Assembly (NCBI RefSeq): GCF_014842875.1
Contig: NZ_JACYXZ010000001.1
Coordinates: 1,178,001-1,242,000 of the forward strand
Origin: Nocardioides donggukensis
GTDB lineage: Bacteria > Actinomycetota > Actinomycetes > Propionibacteriales > Nocardioidaceae
Direction: 5' to 3'
DNA: 64,000 bases
Shown here: piece by piece, positions 8,302 through 15,640 of the stretch
Layout: every line of letters starts with the position of its first letter
Numbering within the stretch: the stretch's first letter is position 1
Notes under the pieces: model-generated
Databases searched by the model: none
What the model saw: only the letters and a program-made list of their open reading frames with translations
What the model was told of the DNA's origin: nothing
Program-made: the position numbers and the translations under genes

Positions 8302-8630
8302 GTCAGGCTCCGCTCGCCCTCACCGTCGCGGACGCGGACCTCGGCCGCCTCGGGGAAGCGATCGCACAGGTACTCGGGCAGGGGGCCCGTCCAGTCGATC
8401 TCCGGGCGCAGTCGCGCGACGGCGACCCGGTCCGGCTCCAGCTCGGCCCCGGAGGCGTCGTACAGGTCGAACTCGACCGGGTTCAGATCGGTGTACATGT
8501 GGAAGCCGAACCGGGACGGGATCGGATCTCCGACCGTGACGGCCAGGGGCACCGCGATCTGCACGGCCAGCGCGACCAGGACCCAGGCGGGCACGCGTCG
8601 CGCGGATGCCAGGCGGGTCTCGACGCTCAT
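8289..8630 (-). CDS. Small single-pass membrane protein paired with the HTTM-like protein
   Basis: The 113-residue protein has one N-terminal helix (VPAWVLVALAVQIAVPLAVT) and then a soluble region with FGFHMYTDLNPVEFDLYDAS and RPEIDWTGPLPEYLCDRFPE. The 13-base overlap with the downstream gene implies the two proteins are made together. I infer a subunit or partner of the HTTM-like protein. ATG 8630 is chosen because the residues upstream are low-complexity and lack a helix; a weak CATGCT box lies six bases upstream of it. Confidence 0.7.
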   Translation of the reverse strand: MSVETRLASARRVPAWVLVALAVQIAVPLAVTVGDPIPSRFGFHMYTDLNPVEFDLYDASGAELEPDRVAVARLRPEIDWTGPLPEYLCDRFPEAAEVRVRDGEGERSLTCRP

Positions 8631-8695
8631 GGGACCAGCATGGTCGGTCCGGAGGGCATCTGTCAGCGAAAGCGCGCTCCCGCCGCCGGCGTCGG

Positions 8696-8791
8696 TCAGC
8701 CGAGGATGCGCAGTGTGGCCGCGTAGAGCACGAGCACGGCGGCCACGACGATCAGGCTCTTGAGCATCAGCTCGACGTTCCTGGTGTTCAC
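8696..8791 (-). CDS. Possible 31-residue single-helix membrane peptide
   Basis: From a GTG at 8791 the reading is VNTRNVELMLKSLIVVAAVL followed by VLYAATLRILG, a short polar start and one hydrophobic helix with a basic end. The Lys/Arg placement and helix length are those of a small membrane peptide. It follows the same strand as the genes downstream of it. There is no strong ribosome binding site, and a 31-codon reading can arise by chance at this GC content. Confidence 0.3.
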   Translation of the reverse strand: MNTRNVELMLKSLIVVAAVLVLYAATLRILG

Positions 8792-8967
8792 CCCACGAGT
8801 GTCCGCGACCGAGGTGGCGGGCCGGAAGGGCGGGCGACCCCAGAGTGCGGGACTGGTGGGTGAGGGCCGGCTCGGGCTGGGGTTGGTGCTGGTGTGACGG
8901 ATGGGATTGATGTGACCAGACGTGGCCGGAGTGTCCGAAAACACGTGTCAACACGGGTGCCGTTCGT
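8792..8967. other. Intergenic stretch without a recognisable gene
   Basis: No coding signal was found between the small peptide and the nlpC promoter. It contains a short ACACGTGT palindrome (near 8942) just upstream of the promoter; whether it is an operator is unknown. Confidence 0.4.
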
Positions 8968-8996
8968 TTGCCGCTGCGACGATGCGCGATTAGTCT
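8968..8996 (+). promoter_or_regulatory. Sigma-70-like promoter of the riboswitch-nlpC transcript
   Basis: TTGCCG (8968-8973) and TAGTCT (8991-8996) are separated by 17 bases, a standard housekeeping sigma arrangement. Transcription would start near 9003, about 40 bases before the riboswitch fold. Confidence 0.5.
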
Positions 8997-9044
8997 CTGG
9001 GGCTGGTGCCCGCACAAGCAGGTCAGACCGGACCGGCTCGGGTG

Positions 9045-9206
9045 CCGCGCTCAATCCGTACGGCCGGCTGAGGGGAGTCGGGTGGCACGGAGCCGGGGAA
9101 CCAATCTTCCTTGGGGTGAATCACGCGCGAGCGGGCCGACCGGCTCTGCCCGGGCGAGTAGGGCTCCTTTGTGTCCGAACCCGTCAGCTCACCCGGTAGG
9201 CGTCGA
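9045..9206 (+). ncRNA. ydaO-type cyclic di-AMP riboswitch
   Basis: The conserved blocks of the ydaO aptamer appear in order: CTCAATCCGTACGGCCGGC at the 5' side, CGGAGCCGGGGAACCAA in the middle, TTGGGGTGAATC after it, and CCGAACCCGTCAGCTCACC then GGTAGGCGTC at the 3' side. This class binds cyclic di-AMP and in actinobacteria is usually an off switch before genes for cell-wall hydrolases. That is exactly the position here: the aptamer ends about 25 bases before the nlpC GTG, so the ribosome binding site (AGAGGGAG) lies directly behind it. Confidence 0.93.
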
Positions 9207-9229
9207 ACAAAGAGGGAGAACCTCCGCTC

Positions 9230-10222
9230 GTGCTCCACGGCCGGAAGCGATTCATCGCCGCACTCACGGGCGTCGCCGCCATCGTCGGCGTCAGCCTCGT
9301 CCCCACCACCCCCACCTACGCGGACCCCGACGTCGACGAGGTCCAGGCCCGGGTCGACACGCTGTACCACAAGGCGGAGGTCGCCCAGGAGCGCTACCAC
9401 GACGCCAAGCTCCAGCTCGACGACCTGCGCGCCGACCTGCGGGCCCTCGAGGCCGACCAGGCTGCCCAGCAGGAGCGCGTCGACCGGATGCAGTCCGCGG
9501 TCGACCAGGCGATCGCCGCCCAGTACGAGGGCGAGGGCCTCTCGGCCACCGGCCAGCTGGTGCTCTCCGAGGACCCCGACCAGTTCCTCTCCGAGCTGAC
9601 CACGCTCTCGGCGTACAACGACGTCCAGGCGCAGGTCGTCGACGACTACAGCCGTGAGGCCGACGCCCTCGAGATCCGCCGCGAGGCGGCCCGGGACCGG
9701 GCCAAGGAGCTCGCGGCCACCGAGCAGGCGCTCGCCGAGCAGAAGGCCGTGGTCGAGGAGAACCTCGCCGAGGCCAAGGAGCTCCTGGGTGACCTGAAGG
9801 CCGAGGAGCGCGCCGAGATGGCCGCGGCCAGCCGCAGCAGCGCCCCCCGGCTGCCGGCGAACGTCCCGGTCTCCGGCCGTGCGGCTGCGGCCGTCAACTA
9901 CGCGCTCGCCCAGGTCGGCGACGCCTACGTGTACGGCGCAGCCGGCCCGAACGCCTTCGACTGCTCCGGCCTGACGATGATGGCCTGGGCCCAGGCCGGG
10001 GTCAGCCTGCCGCACTCCTCCGGCGCGCAGCAGAGCTCCGGCGCCCGGGTGTCCTCGGACGCCCTCCAGCCCGGCGACCTGGTGTTCTACTACAGCCCGG
10101 TCAGCCACGTGGGCATCTACATCGGCGGCGGCCGGATCGTGCACGCCGCCAACCCGAGCACCGGTGTCCAGGTGACCGGCGTCTTCTCGATGCCCTACTC
10201 GGGCGCGGTCCGACCCGGCTGA
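9230..10222 (+). CDS. Secreted NlpC/P60 peptidoglycan endopeptidase (RipC-like)
   Basis: The 330-residue protein has a signal peptide (KRFIAALTGVAAIVGVSLVP, cut after TYA), a long alpha-helical coiled-coil region (about residues 35-200) and a C-terminal NlpC/P60 domain. The catalytic residues are visible: Cys245 in AFDCSGL, His293 in SHVGIYIGG and His305 in IVHAANP. It should cut peptide stems in peptidoglycan outside the membrane; the coiled coil resembles the part that in RipC-type proteins contacts FtsEX and keeps the enzyme inactive. Expression is probably controlled by the c-di-AMP riboswitch just upstream. It starts at GTG 9230 with AGAGGGAG ahead of it. Confidence 0.94.
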   Translation: MLHGRKRFIAALTGVAAIVGVSLVPTTPTYADPDVDEVQARVDTLYHKAEVAQERYHDAKLQLDDLRADLRALEADQAAQQERVDRMQSAVDQAIAAQYEGEGLSATGQLVLSEDPDQFLSELTTLSAYNDVQAQVVDDYSREADALEIRREAARDRAKELAATEQALAEQKAVVEENLAEAKELLGDLKAEERAEMAAASRSSAPRLPANVPVSGRAAAAVNYALAQVGDAYVYGAAGPNAFDCSGLTMMAWAQAGVSLPHSSGAQQSSGARVSSDALQPGDLVFYYSPVSHVGIYIGGGRIVHAANPSTGVQVTGVFSMPYSGAVRPG

Positions 10223-10259
10223 TCCCGCTGAGCAACGAACAGCCTGCCGAGGCAGGCGC

Positions 10260-10291
10260 GGCCGGTCGTCCACCTCGGTGGGCGGCCGGCC
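10260..10291 (+). terminator. GC-rich hairpin followed by TTTC after nlpC
   Basis: A 15-base arm (10260-10274) pairs with 10277-10291 through 13 Watson-Crick and two G-U pairs and is followed by TTTC. A second smaller hairpin (7-bp stem, GCCTGCC/GGCAGGC) lies just before it at 10242-10257. It could end the nlpC transcript. It also falls inside the most plausible N-terminal reading of the next gene, which complicates both calls. Confidence 0.5.
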
Positions 10292-10305
10292 TTTCGCTCG
10301 CCCTG

Positions 10306-11544
10306 GTGGCGGTGCTGGCGGTCGTGCTGACCCTCGTCCTGGTGCGGGACGGGGAGCCGGACCGCCCGGCCGACCAGGCAGGCCCGACCGGCGAGCCGCA
10401 GGTGACCCAGCCGCGGCCCGACCTCGCGACCCGGCTGCTGGCCGACCTCGAGACGGCGGTCGCGGACGGGGACGGCGAGGCCGCCGCCGCACTGGCCGAC
10501 CCCGACGACGCCGACGCGGTGGATCGGGCCCGCGCGATCGCGGAGAACGGCCGGCGGCTGCGGGTCGACGACTTCACCCTGCGCTACGTGGACGACGACC
10601 CCGGTGCCGGGGCCGGCCTCCCGCAGGGCCAGTGGGCCGCGGCCGTGGAGGCCACCTGGCGCTTCGCGGGAGCCGATCCCGAGCCGGCGCGTGCCGAGGT
10701 CACGGTCACCTTCAGCGGCGACGACGACGGCGAGAGCGAGGAGGCCGGGCTGGTGGCCGTGGGCGGCGGCGATCGGCGCACCCCGCTCTGGCTCGCGGAG
10801 CCGGTCGTCGTCCGGCGCTCGCCCGGCACGCTGGTGCTGGTCGCCGAGGGCCCCGGTCGGGTGGACGACTACGACCGGTACGCGCGACGCGCGGTCCGGA
10901 CCGTGCGCAGGGTGCTCCCGGGCTGGCAGGAGACCCTGGTCGTCGAGGTGCCGCGGACCGCCGAGGCGCTCGATGCCGCCCTCGACGTGGAGCCGGGGGA
11001 GTACGCCAGCATCGCGGCCGTCACCGCCACCGTCGACGGCTCGGTGGATCCTGGTGCACCCGTGCACGTGTTCGTGAACCCCGAGGTCCTCGGAAACCTG
11101 CGCGAGCAGGGCGCCCAGGTGGTCATGAGCCACGAGGCGGCCCACGTGGCCTCCGGCGCGGCCACGGCGCGCACCCCGCTCTGGCTGTTGGAGGGGTTCG
11201 CCGACTACGTCGCGCTGCGCGACGTGGACCTTCCCCTGTCGGTGACCGCGGGCCAGGTGGCCGCGCAGGTCCGGGACGAGGGGGCTCCCGAGGCGCTGCC
11301 CGGCAAGGACGAGTTCGACACCCGGACCACCCACCTCGGGGCCGCCTACGAGGCGGCCTGGCTGGCCTGCCGGGTGCTCGCCGAGGCGGCCGGGGAGCAG
11401 GCCCTGGTGGAGATCAACCGACGAGCCGCCCGCGGCGACGACGTGGACCGGCTCCTGCGCGAGGTGGCCGGACTCGACGAGGCGGAGCTGACCCGACGCT
11501 GGCGGCGTGAGCTGATCGGGATCGCCCGGGGGCAGGTCGCATGA
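10306..11544 (+). CDS. Membrane-anchored peptidase-MA-like metalloprotease (start uncertain)
   Basis: The protein has an N-terminal transmembrane helix, an extracytoplasmic domain of about 200 residues, and a zinc site HEAAH (in VVMSHEAAHVASGAA) with a downstream Glu in LLEGFADYVALRD, as in gluzincin/peptidase-MA families. The GTG at 10306 truncates the helix: the same frame continues upstream as RPPRWAAGLSLALVAVLAVV to a CTG at 10228 (LSNEQPAEAG), which would give a complete cytoplasmic tail and helix. No TANNNT box or ribosome binding site supports 10306. The 3' end overlaps the next protease gene by 4 bases (ATGA), so the two are co-translated. Confidence 0.75.
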   Translation: MAVLAVVLTLVLVRDGEPDRPADQAGPTGEPQVTQPRPDLATRLLADLETAVADGDGEAAAALADPDDADAVDRARAIAENGRRLRVDDFTLRYVDDDPGAGAGLPQGQWAAAVEATWRFAGADPEPARAEVTVTFSGDDDGESEEAGLVAVGGGDRRTPLWLAEPVVVRRSPGTLVLVAEGPGRVDDYDRYARRAVRTVRRVLPGWQETLVVEVPRTAEALDAALDVEPGEYASIAAVTATVDGSVDPGAPVHVFVNPEVLGNLREQGAQVVMSHEAAHVASGAATARTPLWLLEGFADYVALRDVDLPLSVTAGQVAAQVRDEGAPEALPGKDEFDTRTTHLGAAYEAAWLACRVLAEAAGEQALVEINRRAARGDDVDRLLREVAGLDEAELTRRWRRELIGIARGQVA

Positions 11545-12800
11545 GGGGTCCGGCGGCCGGCGTGGGCGGTCGCCGCGTGGCCTGGGCGATGGTCCTGCTC
11601 GGTGGCGCGGCCTTCGTCGCGCTCGCGGTCCTGCTGGTCCCGTGGCAGCCGGTGCCCGGCGGACGACCACCCCCGGTCGCCGACACCGACGTGCTCACCG
11701 CCGGCGAGCTCGCCCGCGCCGAGGAGTTCGTGCGCACCGCCCGGCTCCTGGGCTGGTCGTCGCTCGCGGTGTCACTGGCGGTCTCCGCCCTCCTGGGCTT
11801 CACGTCCCTGGGCACCCGACTGCTCGGCCGGCTCCGGCTGCCCTGGCCGCTCACCGTGGTGGGCCTGGTCGCCGGGGTGCTACTCCTCGGCCGGCTCGCC
11901 ACGCTGCCGCTGGGGCTGCTGAACCACCGGCACCGGGTGGGTGCCGGGCTGAGCACCCAGTCCACGGGGGCGTGGCTGGTCGACGTGGCCAAGGGGGTCG
12001 GGCTCGGCATCGTGGTGACCTCGATCGCCCTGCTGGTGCTGGTCGGCTGCGCGCGTCGTTGGCGCACCTGGTGGCCGGCCGTGGCCGGTGCCCTCGCGGC
12101 CGGCCTCGTGGTCGTCGGGTCCTTCGTCTACCCGGTCCTCGTGGAGCCGCTCTTCAACGACTTCACGCCGCTCGAGGACGGCCCCCTGCGCGAGCAGATC
12201 CTGGGCGTCGCCGAGGCTGAGGAGGTCGTCGTCGACGACGTGCTGGTCGCCGACGCGTCCCGGCGCACGACGACCCTCAACGCCTACGTCTCCGGCTTCG
12301 GCTCCACCCGGCGGGTGGTCGTCTACGACACCCTGCTCGAGTCCCAGCCCGACGACCAGATCGTGTCCGTGGTGGCGCACGAGCTGGCGCACGCGTCGTA
12401 CGACGACGTGGTGACCGGCACCCTCCTGGGTGCCGCCGGCTCGGTGGCCGGGGTCGGCCTGCTGGCGCTGGTGCTGGGCAGCGCGCGAGTACGCCGCCGG
12501 GCCGGGGTCCGCGGAGCCTCGGACCCGAGGGTGGTGGCGCTGGTCCTGGCGCTGGCGGCGGTCGGCGGCGTCGCCTCGAGCCCGGTGCAGAGCACGATCA
12601 GCCGTCAGATCGAGGCCCGGGCGGACGTGGCGGCGCTGACGGCCACGGGCGACGCGGCGGCCTTCGTGGAGCTGCAGCGGGCGTTGTGCCGGCGCTCCCT
12701 GTGCGACCCGACGCCACCGGCGTGGTCGCAGCTGTGGTTCGGCAGCCACCCGACCGCCGTGGAGCGGGTGGCGCTGGCGCGGCGGATCAGCAGACGCTGA
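11541..12800 (+). CDS. M48-family (Ste24-like) membrane metalloprotease
   Basis: The 419-residue protein has several N-terminal helices, a zinc motif HELAH (in VVAHELAHASYDDVV) and the downstream Glu region (ISRQIEARADVAAL), the arrangement of CAAX-prenyl-protease-like M48 enzymes. The segment between (TTTLNAYVSGFGSTRRVVVY) is the conserved beta-strand that binds substrate in this family. The C-terminus ends with FGSHPTAVERVALARR, also typical. It is translationally coupled to the upstream metalloprotease, so both probably act on membrane or envelope proteins. The natural substrate is unknown. The last 14 bases overlap the end of a convergent pilin gene. Confidence 0.9.
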   Translation: MRGPAAGVGGRRVAWAMVLLGGAAFVALAVLLVPWQPVPGGRPPPVADTDVLTAGELARAEEFVRTARLLGWSSLAVSLAVSALLGFTSLGTRLLGRLRLPWPLTVVGLVAGVLLLGRLATLPLGLLNHRHRVGAGLSTQSTGAWLVDVAKGVGLGIVVTSIALLVLVGCARRWRTWWPAVAGALAAGLVVVGSFVYPVLVEPLFNDFTPLEDGPLREQILGVAEAEEVVVDDVLVADASRRTTTLNAYVSGFGSTRRVVVYDTLLESQPDDQIVSVVAHELAHASYDDVVTGTLLGAAGSVAGVGLLALVLGSARVRRRAGVRGASDPRVVALVLALAAVGGVASSPVQSTISRQIEARADVAALTATGDAAAFVELQRALCRRSLCDPTPPAWSQLWFGSHPTAVERVALARRISRR

Positions 12801-12948
12801 CCCAGCACGCGCGGGCGAACAGGTCGACGACGTCCTGCCCGAGGAATCCCACGACGACGATGACCACGGCGGCGATGGCGGCGATCATGAGGCCGTACTC
12901 GACGGCCGACGCTCCTCGCTCATCACGAAGCTTCTCGGACTCCTGCAT
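12787..12948 (-). CDS. flp: Second Flp pilin, 53 residues, with C-terminal cysteines
   Basis: From ATG 12948 the protein begins MQESEKLRDERGASAVEYGL. It has the class IVb prepilin site (RG/ASAVEYGLM, with Glu at +5 and Tyr at +6) followed by the hydrophobic helix IAAIAAVVIVVVGFLGQDVV. The tail is FARACWVSVC, so it carries two cysteines that the other pilin lacks. GGGGAG lies four bases before the ATG. It is too short for many gene finders. The close match to the neighbouring pilin (EYGL, GFLGQDV) shows a duplication. A minor pilin or tip subunit is possible. It ends inside the 3' end of the M48 gene on the other strand. Confidence 0.88.
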   Translation of the reverse strand: MQESEKLRDERGASAVEYGLMIAAIAAVVIVVVGFLGQDVVDLFARACWVSVC

Positions 12949-12975
12949 GCTCCCCACCATCATCCTCTTTGACGG

Positions 12976-13013
12976 CGCTGTGGCCGCGGACCGAGCGGTC
13001 CGCGGCCACAGCG
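12976..13013 (-). terminator. Perfect 17-bp hairpin between the two pilin genes
   Basis: CGCTGTGGCCGCGGACC (12976-12992) and its exact complement (12997-13013) are separated by GAGC. It lies 16 bases after the stop of the first pilin and 28 bases before the start of the second. No T-run follows, so it may stabilise the upstream mRNA or partly terminate it and leave the second pilin at a lower level. Confidence 0.75.
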
Positions 13014-13028
13014 TGTTGGCTGCCTGGA

Positions 13029-13217
13029 TCAGGCCTGGTCGCCGTTGATGTTGTCCTCGACGGTGTTGAAGCCGCCCAGGACGTCCTGGCCGAGGAAGCC
13101 CACCACGAGGATGATCACCGCGGCGATCAGGGCCACGAGCAGGCCGTACTCGACGGCGGTGGCGCCGTTCTCGGACTTGGTCTTGCCGGCCAGCATGATC
13201 TTGACGAACTCGAGCAT
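13029..13217 (-). CDS. flp: Major Flp/Fap-type pilin
   Basis: The 62-residue prepilin has a charged leader (MLEFVKIMLAGKTKSENG), the class IVb cleavage site ENG/ATAVEYGLLV with the required Glu and Tyr, and a hydrophobic helix (ALIAAVIILVVGFLGQ) followed by a short acidic tail (NTVEDNINGDQA). It should be processed by a TadV-type peptidase, which is not in this window, and polymerised by the TadA/B/C machine encoded upstream. AGAGGAG lies six bases before the ATG. The gene follows the two-component genes but has its own AT-richer leader, so it is probably transcribed separately and strongly. Confidence 0.95.
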   Translation of the reverse strand: MLEFVKIMLAGKTKSENGATAVEYGLLVALIAAVIILVVGFLGQDVLGGFNTVEDNINGDQA

Positions 13218-13264
13218 TGTTTTCTCCTCTGAAGTGATGTCACGAATGATGTTTCGGTTTCCCC

Positions 13265-13289
13265 CCGAATCACCAGGGGAGTGATTCGG
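13265..13289 (-). promoter_or_regulatory. 9-bp inverted repeat in the flp leader
   Basis: CCGAATCAC (13265-13273) and GTGATTCGG (13281-13289) flank a seven-base loop, 48-72 bases upstream of the pilin ATG. It may be an operator or an mRNA hairpin in the 5' leader. Confidence 0.45.
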
Positions 13290-13360
13290 ACAATGGCAAT
13301 GCTGTCGCGGATCGCCGCCGGCGAACATCAGGCAATCGGCCGCAGTGTGGTAGTCAGTCC

Positions 13361-13401
13361 TGACTAGTCCCGCAGTGTCATTGCTGGGGTGGGACTAGTC
13401 C
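13361..13401 (-). promoter_or_regulatory. Two GGACTAGTCM palindromes before flp
   Basis: GACTAGTC occurs at 13362-13369 and at 13393-13400, with centres exactly 31 bp apart (about three helical turns). The wider arms GACTAGTCCC and GGGACTAGTC also form a 10-bp inverted repeat. CTAG is rare in such GC-rich DNA. Related sites lie before cpaB and tadE, so I read these as operators; a terminator for the preceding regulator gene is an alternative. Confidence 0.5.
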
Positions 13402-13402
13402 T

Positions 13403-14062
13403 TCAGCGTGGCTGGACCGAGGACAGCAGGCCGATGCGCATCGAGGTCACCAGTGCCTGCGCCCGGTTGGTGGCGCCGAGCTTCTGGTAGATGCGGGCGA
13501 TGTGCGTCTTGGCGGTCGACTCGCTCATGTAGAGCCTGCCGGCGATCGCGGCGGTCCCGAGCCCGTCGGCGAGGAGGTCGAGCACCTCCTGCTCACGCTC
13601 GGAGAGCCTCGGCCGGTCGTCGCTGGCCCGGCGCATCATGGCGCCCGCCAGCCCGGCGCACAGGAACGTCTTCGGCGACACCCTGGCGTGCCGGGCGGCG
13701 CTCACCACCTCGGAGGAGGGGGCGTCCTTGCCGACGAAGGCCGAGGCCCCGGCCTCCATCGCGGCGAAGATCTGGTCGTCGCCGGAGTGCATCGTCAGCA
13801 TGACCAGCCCCACCTCGTCGCTGTCCTGCCGGATCGAGCGGATGATGTCGAAGCCGGTGCCGTCGGGCAGCTGCAGGTCGGTGACCAGGACGTCCGGGCG
13901 GAGCTGCTCGAAGAGGGCGAGCGCCTGGACGACGTTGGCCGCCTGGCCCACGATCTGCATGTTCGGGTCGCGCTCGAAGGCCCGGGCGAGCCCGTGCCTG
14001 ATCAGCTCGTGGTCGTCCACCAGGACGACGCGCGTGGTGGGGGTCTCGGTGTCCGTGGTCAT
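13403..14062 (-). CDS. LuxR/NarL-type response regulator of the Tad locus
   Basis: The 219-residue protein has a receiver domain (VVLVDDHELIRHGLARAF, phosphoacceptor Asp62 in TDLQLPDGTG, TMHSGDD and the conserved Lys in FVGKDAPS) and a C-terminal LuxR helix-turn-helix (RLSEREQEVLDLLADGLG, SESTAKTHIARIYQKLGATN). It overlaps the kinase gene by 4 bases (ATGA), so the pair is co-translated. Because both genes continue the tad operon and lie just before the pilin genes, regulation of pilus genes is the obvious inference. ATG 14062 is chosen since the longer open frame runs antisense through the kinase. Confidence 0.93.
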   Translation of the reverse strand: MTTDTETPTTRVVLVDDHELIRHGLARAFERDPNMQIVGQAANVVQALALFEQLRPDVLVTDLQLPDGTGFDIIRSIRQDSDEVGLVMLTMHSGDDQIFAAMEAGASAFVGKDAPSSEVVSAARHARVSPKTFLCAGLAGAMMRRASDDRPRLSEREQEVLDLLADGLGTAAIAGRLYMSESTAKTHIARIYQKLGATNRAQALVTSMRIGLLSSVQPR

Positions 14063-15639
14063 GCTTGACCAGTCCTCTCGGTCGCGCTCGTCTGCAGGCG
14101 GGTGGTCGGATCCAGGGTCAGTCGGAGGACCGTGCCGGGGCCCTGCACGGCGTTGTGCAGCTCCAGCTCCGCACCGATGCGGCGGGCCCGCTCGCGCATG
14201 ATGCGGACGCCGTGCGAGTCGTCGCGGCCCCGCTGCAACCCGCGGCCGAAGTCCCGGACGACGAGCTCCGCGCCCGGGGTCCGGACCCGGCACGACACGT
14301 CGATGCGGGCGGTGCGGGCGTGCTTGATCGCGTTGTTGATCCCCTCCTGGGCGATCCGCAGCACCTCGGCCTCAACCGCCGGACGGAGCCGGCCGGAGCA
14401 CTCGTCGAGGTCCACGGTGACCTGGACGCCGCTGCGGCGTCCGAGGTGGTCGGCGAGCGCCTCGATTCGCGCGCCCAGCGACCGCGAGTCACGTGACTCG
14501 CTGCGGAGGCCGAAGACCGACTCGCGGAACTCCGAGACCACGTTGCTCAGCTCCCGGCGCAGCTCCGCGACCTGGTCGGCCTGGTGGTCGGCCGAGCCGA
14601 CGGCCAGGTCGTCGATCAGGTAGCCGAGCGAGGCCAGGTCCTGTGCCACCCCGTCGTGCATCTCCCGCGCCAGGCGCTGCCGCTCCTCGGCCGTGGCCTC
14701 GTCGCGCACCTCACGGAAGAGCATGGCGGTGTCCAGCTGCAATGCCGCGGGCGCGAGCCGTTCGGTGAGCGCGAGCAGGTCGCCCTCGAGCGAGCCGGAC
14801 CGCTCGTTGGACCACGGCGCCAGCGTCCCCACCACGACGCCGACCAGGCCGGCATCGGTCCGCAGGGGGATCCCCAGCTCACGCTGCGCCTTCGCCGGCC
14901 GCCCCGAGACCAGCACCATCCGGCACAGCGTCTCGTGGTGGTCCCTCTGGGTCGCGTCCGGCTCACCCTCCAGGAGCGGCACGAACGCACTCCCGTTCAC
15001 GGCGTACACCACCGACCCCACCAGCGGGACGTCGGCGCGGACCAGCGTGAGGATGTTGTCACTGATGCTGACCGGGTCGAGGCCCTCCGTGAGCTGACCG
15101 GAGAGCTTCAGCAGCTGGGTGATCAGCTCACGGGCGTCCCGGTAGGAAGTCGTGGTGGCTGCCGAGGTGGTCCGCGCCACGAACGAGCCGACGACGCCGA
15201 AGCCGAGGCCGACCATGAGCCAGGTCAGCGAGGCACCCACGATCGCCGCCGTCAGCTCCAGACGACCGGTGCTCAGGGCCATGCCGAGGACCCCCACCTC
15301 GGTGGCGAGCACGGCGGCGATGCCACGGTGGCCCTTGAGCAGGCCGCCGATGAACGCCGGGACGACCAGGGCCGGCAGGAGCACGGTCGACTCGGCCAGG
15401 CTGAGGGCCGCCAGGGCGGTGACCAGGCCGGCCTCGACGGACAGGGCGGGGATCGCCGGGACGCCACGCAGGCCGTCGGTGAACGTGGCCAGCATCCAGC
15501 CGGCCGAGATCAGGATCGCGTTGAGGATCGCCCGGTCGTCGCCGATGACGGCGATCGGCGCGGCCAGCGCCACCAGGGCGAAGACCCGGGCGCCGGCGGA
15601 GAGCGACGCGAGCCGGGTCCGATCGTCCACGGGGAGCAC
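14059..15639 (-). CDS. NarL-family sensor histidine kinase of the Tad locus
   Basis: The 526-residue protein has about five hydrophobic segments in residues 15-155 (integral-membrane sensor), a GAF-like domain at about 190-305, and a HisKA_3 domain with phospho-acceptor His328 in RLAREMHDGVAQDLASLGYL. The ATPase domain has VLRIAQEGINNAIKHARTA (N box) and a degenerate G box (RDFGRGLQ, GVRIMRERARRIGAELEL). It is encoded directly after tadC with no spacing and before its cognate regulator, so it is probably made with the pilus machine. The signal is unknown. The start is a GTG at 15639; a second GTG nine bases downstream is equally possible. Confidence 0.92.
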   Translation of the reverse strand: MLPVDDRTRLASLSAGARVFALVALAAPIAVIGDDRAILNAILISAGWMLATFTDGLRGVPAIPALSVEAGLVTALAALSLAESTVLLPALVVPAFIGGLLKGHRGIAAVLATEVGVLGMALSTGRLELTAAIVGASLTWLMVGLGFGVVGSFVARTTSAATTTSYRDARELITQLLKLSGQLTEGLDPVSISDNILTLVRADVPLVGSVVYAVNGSAFVPLLEGEPDATQRDHHETLCRMVLVSGRPAKAQRELGIPLRTDAGLVGVVVGTLAPWSNERSGSLEGDLLALTERLAPAALQLDTAMLFREVRDEATAEERQRLAREMHDGVAQDLASLGYLIDDLAVGSADHQADQVAELRRELSNVVSEFRESVFGLRSESRDSRSLGARIEALADHLGRRSGVQVTVDLDECSGRLRPAVEAEVLRIAQEGINNAIKHARTARIDVSCRVRTPGAELVVRDFGRGLQRGRDDSHGVRIMRERARRIGAELELHNAVQGPGTVLRLTLDPTTRLQTSATERTGQA

Positions 15640-15640
15640 G

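Noticed and set aside
13403..14293. Longer form of the response regulator starting at 14293
   Set aside because: The extra part is antisense-free but lies inside the kinase gene in another frame; the ATG at 14062 overlaps the kinase stop by four bases and gives the standard length.
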